NCBI GenBank assembly: GCA_021372555.1
Contig: JAJFUI010000100.1
Coordinates: 1 to 55,626 of the forward strand
Direction of reading: 5' to 3'
DNA: 55,626 nt
From: Planctomycetaceae bacterium
GTDB lineage: Bacteria; Planctomycetota; Planctomycetia; Pirellulales; Thermoguttaceae
This document shows positions 51,878-55,626 of this stretch, in pieces. The position numbers were made by a program, and so were the translations under genes. The first letter of the stretch is position 1, and each line of letters opens with the position of its first letter. A model generated the notes under the pieces. The model made no database searches, was not told the DNA's origin, and saw only the letters and a program-made list of their open reading frames with translations.

Positions 51878-52399
51878 CTACACAATTCCGGGGCCGTCGC
51901 CTTCGCCCCCCTCCCGATCGGGCGAGGCAGTCACAACGGCGGCCGAAGGGCGATCGCCGCGACTGGAGAGCGTGTAAATGACGCCGCCGAACGTGAAGAG
52001 CACTGCGGACCCGATCAGCACGACCGACAGATTTTCTCGCTGGGTGAGAACGCCGCCAGCGACGCCACCGACGACAGCGCCGACGCCGACGCTCAGCAAG
52101 ACGCCGAGCAGGCGGCGTGGTCGGGTGATGCCGATGCCGAAGCCGACGAGAAGGCCGATCATGATGCCTGCGGCGCCTCGCATGGTGGCTTCCTCTTTTT
52201 GCTGCGCCCAACAAACGTCGAGGGTGGACGTGGCCTGTGTGGACGAGACCGCTGGACGGGACTTGTCAAAGACGGTTTCGTTGGCGCTCATCACTAGCGT
52301 GCGCACGCCCGCCATACCGATGGCCACGACGGCCGTCAGCAGCAACAGCGTGCCGACGGAGAAGCCGTGCCGCAGTTGGTTGTTCGAGGTGTCAGTCAT
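51878..52399 (-). CDS. Small multi-pass membrane protein, unknown function
   Basis: A 173-residue protein with an N-terminal helix (VGTLLLLTAVVAIGMAGVRT), a loop, then three closely packed Gly/Val-rich helices (GIMIGLLVGFGIGITRP, LLGVLLSVGVGAVVGGVAGG, SVVLIGSAVLFTFGGVIYTL). No family recognised. It follows the DUF1559 gene by 37 bp on the same strand and may be part of that operon. Confidence 0.7.
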   Translation of the reverse strand: MTDTSNNQLRHGFSVGTLLLLTAVVAIGMAGVRTLVMSANETVFDKSRPAVSSTQATSTLDVCWAQQKEEATMRGAAGIMIGLLVGFGIGITRPRRLLGVLLSVGVGAVVGGVAGGVLTQRENLSVVLIGSAVLFTFGGVIYTLSSRGDRPSAAVVTASPDREGGEGDGPGIV

Positions 52400-52436
52400 T
52401 TGACTTGCGCGAGTTGTCGCGCTGCGACTTGATCGT

Positions 52437-53408
52437 TTACTGATTGCGGGTTGGTCCGCGGGTAAACAGCTTGCCGTCGGCGCGGTTGGCCAGTTGCTGA
52501 AGGACCGTCATGTCGATGAAATTGGTGATCGAGTCAGTTCGGCCGTCGCCGAAAAGAAAATTGCAGACGTCGCCGTGCTCGGAACTGAAACCACCGACGA
52601 ACAGGTCGCTGGGCGTTGCCGACGACTTGCCGGCGGACACGGGGACGCCGCTCCCGTAGATGTCGCTGGTGTCGCCGGGCGTTTTGCCGGGCGGCGTGCC
52701 TGCGTTGCGGAGCGTCGAGCGAGTGCCGGACATCCAGCCGAGGTCGCCGCTGCCGACGAGCTTTTCACCGACGTAAATGGTGTGAGCGAGGCCATCGGTA
52801 ACGTCCTTGCGGCCGATGTGGCTGTTGAGGAACAAGACGCCGTTGTTGTCGGTGTCAATTGGCCTTTCCAGATCGTTTTGGCATCCGGCGTAGTTGCTGG
52901 CGACGGCAACGGTGGTCGTCTGGCTGGCTGCGGATGGCGCCGGCCCGGCGATCCGCCCCGGGCCGCAACTGGGGCACACAAAGACCGGCAGGGTGATCGC
53001 GCGCGGCGCGGCGTTTTTCGGACTGTACGCGCCGACAGTGAGGTCGATGTTCTTGAAGATCACTTTTTCGTCGAGGTACGGCAGCAGATGCACCACCCAG
53101 CTCATCTGATAGCCTTTGGCGATGTTGTGGATCGGCCCTTGCATGTCGACGGAGCCGGGCGGCAGCACCTCGTGGGCTGAGTCGTAGTTGCTTAGGGCGG
53201 CGCCGATTTGCGTGAGGTTGCTCAAGCAGGACATCCGTCGAGCGGTTTCGCGGGCAGCCTGAACGCCGGGCAAAAGCAACGCAATCAGAATACCGATGAT
53301 CGTGATAACGACCAGCAGTTCGACCAACGTAAAGCCGCGGCGGTTGGCAGTCGTCGGGGCTATCGTCAAGATTCGGCGTCTTCGAGCGCAATCAACTTTG
53401 CTTTTCAT
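52437..53408 (-). CDS. DUF1559 protein with prepilin-like N-terminus
   Basis: A 323-residue protein. RRGFTLVELLVVITIIGILI is the prepilin signal, then LPGVQAARETARRMSCLSNL. The C-terminus EHGDVCNFLFGDGRTDSI is the H-x9-DG-like motif. It shares the family with the protein at 48106 but lies in the pseudopilin operon. It overlaps the PilX-like gene by 17 bp. It is probably a major or minor pseudopilin-like component. Confidence 0.93.
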   Translation of the reverse strand: MKSKVDCARRRRILTIAPTTANRRGFTLVELLVVITIIGILIALLLPGVQAARETARRMSCLSNLTQIGAALSNYDSAHEVLPPGSVDMQGPIHNIAKGYQMSWVVHLLPYLDEKVIFKNIDLTVGAYSPKNAAPRAITLPVFVCPSCGPGRIAGPAPSAASQTTTVAVASNYAGCQNDLERPIDTDNNGVLFLNSHIGRKDVTDGLAHTIYVGEKLVGSGDLGWMSGTRSTLRNAGTPPGKTPGDTSDIYGSGVPVSAGKSSATPSDLFVGGFSSEHGDVCNFLFGDGRTDSITNFIDMTVLQQLANRADGKLFTRGPTRNQ

Positions 53409-53856
53409 AGCGATCCTCCAAGACCGTTTGTTTCGTACACCGGCTGCGATGCACCGGATCGTCGGGATAGTCGGCCTCGACGGTGACGCGATGCTGCGCG
53501 GCGCGGCCAGCGACCTTTTCGATGCGGATTCTCACCACCCCGGCGTTCTTCGCGGCGAGTTCGCTGGCGGTGATGGTCCAGGTCTCACCGGTGTAGGTGG
53601 GCTGGCCAGCAAGCCGCACGGCGGCGCGTTCGAGACCGGCTTCGGCCAGCCACTGCGCCTGCAGGCTCCATTGCTGCGTGTCGGCCGCCTCGCGGGCAGT
53701 GAGGGCCAGTCGGGCCAGCACGACGAACATCGCCGCGGCTAGCGTGAAGCAGACCATGATGATGATGAGAATGGCTCCGCACCGGCTTGGTCGTCGCTCC
53801 GCGTTTGGCAATGAGCGAGGGGGGCGGCGTTTGCGATTGTTTGCGATGTGAGTCAT
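53392..53856 (-). CDS. PilX/GspK-like minor pseudopilin
   Basis: A 154-residue protein. After a short Arg-rich leader (KRRPPRSLPNAERRPSRCGA) comes the hydrophobic helix AILIIIMVCFTLAAAMFVVL and the typical continuation ALTAREAADTQQWSLQAQWL, AEAGLERAA. This is the PilX/GspK N-terminal pattern of an atypical prepilin, without Glu at +5. It is likely a minor pseudopilin at the tip. It follows the preceding pseudopilin gene by 4 bp. Confidence 0.78.
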   Translation of the reverse strand: MTHIANNRKRRPPRSLPNAERRPSRCGAILIIIMVCFTLAAAMFVVLARLALTAREAADTQQWSLQAQWLAEAGLERAAVRLAGQPTYTGETWTITASELAAKNAGVVRIRIEKVAGRAAQHRVTVEADYPDDPVHRSRCTKQTVLEDRYEKQS

Positions 53857-53860
53857 TATG

Positions 53861-54421
53861 TCACTTGGCCTCTTCTCGGCCCTTAGGCAATCGAAGATCC
53901 CAGGCGAGCGCCGCATCGATTTTCAGGCATCGATTGCCGGACATCTCAACGTCGGCCGGCGCGATCAGCAGGGAAATCAGCTTGTTGCCGTTGCTCGGGG
54001 CAGTTGCGAGGCTTGCGGTGTAGCCCTGGCCTAGTTCGAAACGGTCTTGGCCGACCAATACCTCGGCGGATCGCTCGTATCGCGTGATGGCGCTGCCTTC
54101 GATGACATATTCCACGGACCGCTTGGGGTCGAACGGGTTGGACGTGCCTTCGGCCGTCGCAACGCTAAGCGTGGGTAGCTGCAACGTGATTGTGTCCGTA
54201 CGCGTTAACGAACTGTTGGCGATTGTTGCGGCGGCGTGGACATCGCGGCGAAACTGGTCCGTCAGTCGGTCGAGTGAGGCCGCGCGTTCGACGCTTGCGC
54301 GGCCGGCGCCCTCGGCCCGCAACAGCGCGCACAGCAGGGTGATGGCGATGCCGGTGAGCACAGCGCCGCTGGTCATGACGACGACCATTTCGATCAGCGA
54401 GTATCCGGTCCTTCGGCTCAT
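53861..54421 (-). CDS. Pseudopilin-like protein (GspJ-type)
   Basis: A 186-residue protein with RRTGYSLIEMVVVMTSGAVL as the prepilin cleavage site and helix (cut after Gly, Glu at +5). The rest is beta-rich without recognised domain. The start ATG 54421 overlaps the upstream stop as ATGA. GspJ-like by size and position after a shorter pseudopilin; no stronger claim is possible. Confidence 0.82.
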   Translation of the reverse strand: MSRRTGYSLIEMVVVMTSGAVLTGIAITLLCALLRAEGAGRASVERAASLDRLTDQFRRDVHAAATIANSSLTRTDTITLQLPTLSVATAEGTSNPFDPKRSVEYVIEGSAITRYERSAEVLVGQDRFELGQGYTASLATAPSNGNKLISLLIAPADVEMSGNRCLKIDAALAWDLRLPKGREEAK

Positions 54422-54828
54422 CGATCGTCCTTCCAGTAACGCCATGTGGTGATGGTCAACGGAGGCAGGTATTGGCCCGTCCGATCCTGCCAGCGGAGGG
54501 AAACGGCGATGCGTTTAGCGGGCGGGGCCTTCGGGTCGGATTGTTCGGTCACTTGCACCTTGAGTTCCGCGCCGGGCAGGCGGTCACCGACGGACGCGGA
54601 GAGGCGTTCTTGGGCAGCCGTCTGCGGGGTCAGGTCGGACCACCGGCGTGTGGCGAGCCGCTCCATGACGTTGCCCAGTTCGACGGCGGCCAACTGACGC
54701 TGTTCCAGCGATTTGCGGTTGGCGGCCGTGGCCATGAGCAATTGAAGACAGACGACCAAGAGGGTGCCCAGCAGCACGCCGGCCACGGCAAGTTCGATCA
54801 ACGTCGTTCCGCGTCGGGCGATGTGCAT
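54418..54828 (-). CDS. Pseudopilin-like protein (GspI-type)
   Basis: A 136-residue protein with ARRGTTLIELAVAGVLLGTL as prepilin signal and helix, then a short soluble domain (VELGNVMERLATRRWSDLTP). GspI-like by length. It starts one base after the F-protein stop and overlaps the next pseudopilin by ATGA, so these genes are tightly coupled. Confidence 0.82.
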   Translation of the reverse strand: MHIARRGTTLIELAVAGVLLGTLLVVCLQLLMATAANRKSLEQRQLAAVELGNVMERLATRRWSDLTPQTAAQERLSASVGDRLPGAELKVQVTEQSDPKAPPAKRIAVSLRWQDRTGQYLPPLTITTWRYWKDDR

Positions 54829-54829
54829 G

Positions 54830-55626
54830 TCAGTTGGTTGCCGCCGCTTGGATCAATGTAATCAAGGGGAGAAACAGTGCCACTACGATAAAGGCTACCA
54901 TCGCGCCGAAAAGCACGACAATGGCAGGGAAGGCCGTCTGCGCGATCGCCTGGAGGCGGTAGCTGAATCGGCGGCGACTGCTTTGGGCCATCTCTCGGAG
55001 GGCCCAGGAAAGGTTTCCCGCCCGTTGCGCTGCCTGAAGTATGGCAAGGTCGGCCCGGCCGATCAAGCCGCATCGGCGGAGGCTTTCGGCCCAATCGGCG
55101 CCGGCGGCGATGTCGTCGGCCGCCCGGGCCAGTCGGCGGCGGATGCTTGGCCTCGGGTACGACCGTGCGAGGCCGGTGATGCCGTCGAGCAGTGGACGCT
55201 CCTGTCTTGCCACGATCGCCAGACTGTCCATCAGGTTTGCCGCGTCAAGCCGCCGCAAGAACCATCCTATCCCGGGCAAGTCCCACTGTATCCAGCCATA
55301 ATGACGCAACGTCGCGTGGAAGACAAAGACGGTAAGCGCGAGCCAAAACGGGCCGGAGAGATACCAATAATTCACGGCGAAGTCGGAGACGCTGATTAGC
55401 AACCGGCAGGGCCCCGGCAACACGACTCCAAATTCTTTGAACATCTTCCCGAACTTCGGCGCAATACAACACATGACGAACGAGAGGATTCCGGCCCCGT
55501 AGCACAGCATCGCAATGACATAGATTAGTTTGCCGGCAACCGATGTCCAGACCGATCGGTAGTGGCCGACGGTGGTCACTGCGTCTTGCAAAGCGGAGGG
55601 AAGCGAGCCAGATTCGCAGCCCATCC
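54830..55626 (-). CDS. Type II secretion F-type inner-membrane protein, 5' end cut by window
   Basis: At least 264 residues, open to the window edge. Membrane helices (LIYVIAMLCYGAGILSFVMC, FWLALTVFVFHATL) flank the T2SF repeat region: AANLMDSLAIVARQERPLLD, AADDIAAGADWAESLRRCGL and ALREMAQSSRRRFSYRLQAI, with the last helix pair (AIVVLFGAMVAFIVVALFLP, LITLIQ). GspF/PilC proteins anchor the assembly ATPase. ATG 55624 is internal; the true start lies beyond the edge. Confidence 0.87.
   Translation of the reverse strand, partial: MGCESGSLPSALQDAVTTVGHYRSVWTSVAGKLIYVIAMLCYGAGILSFVMCCIAPKFGKMFKEFGVVLPGPCRLLISVSDFAVNYWYLSGPFWLALTVFVFHATLRHYGWIQWDLPGIGWFLRRLDAANLMDSLAIVARQERPLLDGITGLARSYPRPSIRRRLARAADDIAAGADWAESLRRCGLIGRADLAILQAAQRAGNLSWALREMAQSSRRRFSYRLQAIAQTAFPAIVVLFGAMVAFIVVALFLPLITLIQAAATN

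Overview
The window looks like a chromosome segment of a high-GC planctomycete (Planctomycetota, perhaps Pirellulales). The evidence is two DUF1559 proteins with a prepilin-type N-terminus and a C-terminal H-x9-DG-like motif, a sialate O-acetylesterase, a WbsX/GH99-like protein with a Tat signal, a DUF4912 protein, lipid A/LPS heptose and Kdo genes, many GTG/TTG starts, and intergenic spaces full of short palindromic and tandem repeats. There is no phage, plasmid or CRISPR signature. One tRNA gene (Lys, TTT) is present.

Layout. (1) 1-8501, minus strand: a tightly coupled surface-polysaccharide operon with two GT9 heptosyltransferase-like proteins, two GT4-type glycosyltransferases, gmhB, hldE, a NodU/CmcH-type carbamoyltransferase and the start of a GT2. 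(2) 9052-13586: a solo receiver protein, an exported PRC-barrel protein, an exported Cys-rich copper-storage-like protein, a DUF421 membrane protein and glycogen debranching enzyme GlgX. (3) 13686-27039, nearly all minus strand: tRNA-Lys, a HAD phosphatase, a FucP-like transporter with a large insertion, a sialate esterase, a TlpA-like lipoprotein, a LOG-family protein, a prepilin peptidase-like protein, a cytochrome b/c fusion with its Rieske protein, a DHH phosphoesterase, RibF and a DUF4912 protein. (4) 27401-37864, plus strand: the complete F1Fo ATP synthase operon (atpZ-like, atpI-like, B, E, F, H, A, G, D, C). It is interrupted by a REP-associated (IS200-like) transposase plus a WbsX-like gene between atpA and atpG, and by a four-helix-bundle (S23/IVP) element between atpG and atpD. 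(5) 37950-42973, plus strand: an M42 aminopeptidase, then a four-gene cassette (ABC ATPase, HypB-like GTPase, cysteine desulfurase, Cys-rich Fe-S protein) that looks like a metallocluster assembly system of unknown target. (6) 43028-49743: a degenerate transglutaminase-like lipoprotein, kdsA, a DAG-kinase-family lipid kinase, an extremely acidic small protein, a DUF1559 protein and a membrane protein. (7) 49889-55626, minus strand: an ABC-F ATPase, a small membrane protein and a type II secretion/type IV pilus-like pseudopilin operon (DUF1559 protein, PilX/GspK-like, two pseudopilins, GspF-like protein cut by the window end).

The most notable points are these. The cytochrome b keeps both His ligands of one heme (H86, H189) but has lost both ligands of the other (F100, R204 when aligned to cytochrome b6), and it carries two C-terminal c-heme motifs. 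The Fe-S cassette at 39343-42973 has no recognisable client. A 23-nt perfect inverted repeat frames the four-helix-bundle gene in the atp operon. A small GTTGAC-centred palindrome recurs three times, twice inside coding sequence (atpG and the prepilin peptidase), and the prepilin peptidase lacks the second catalytic Asp just downstream of its copy.
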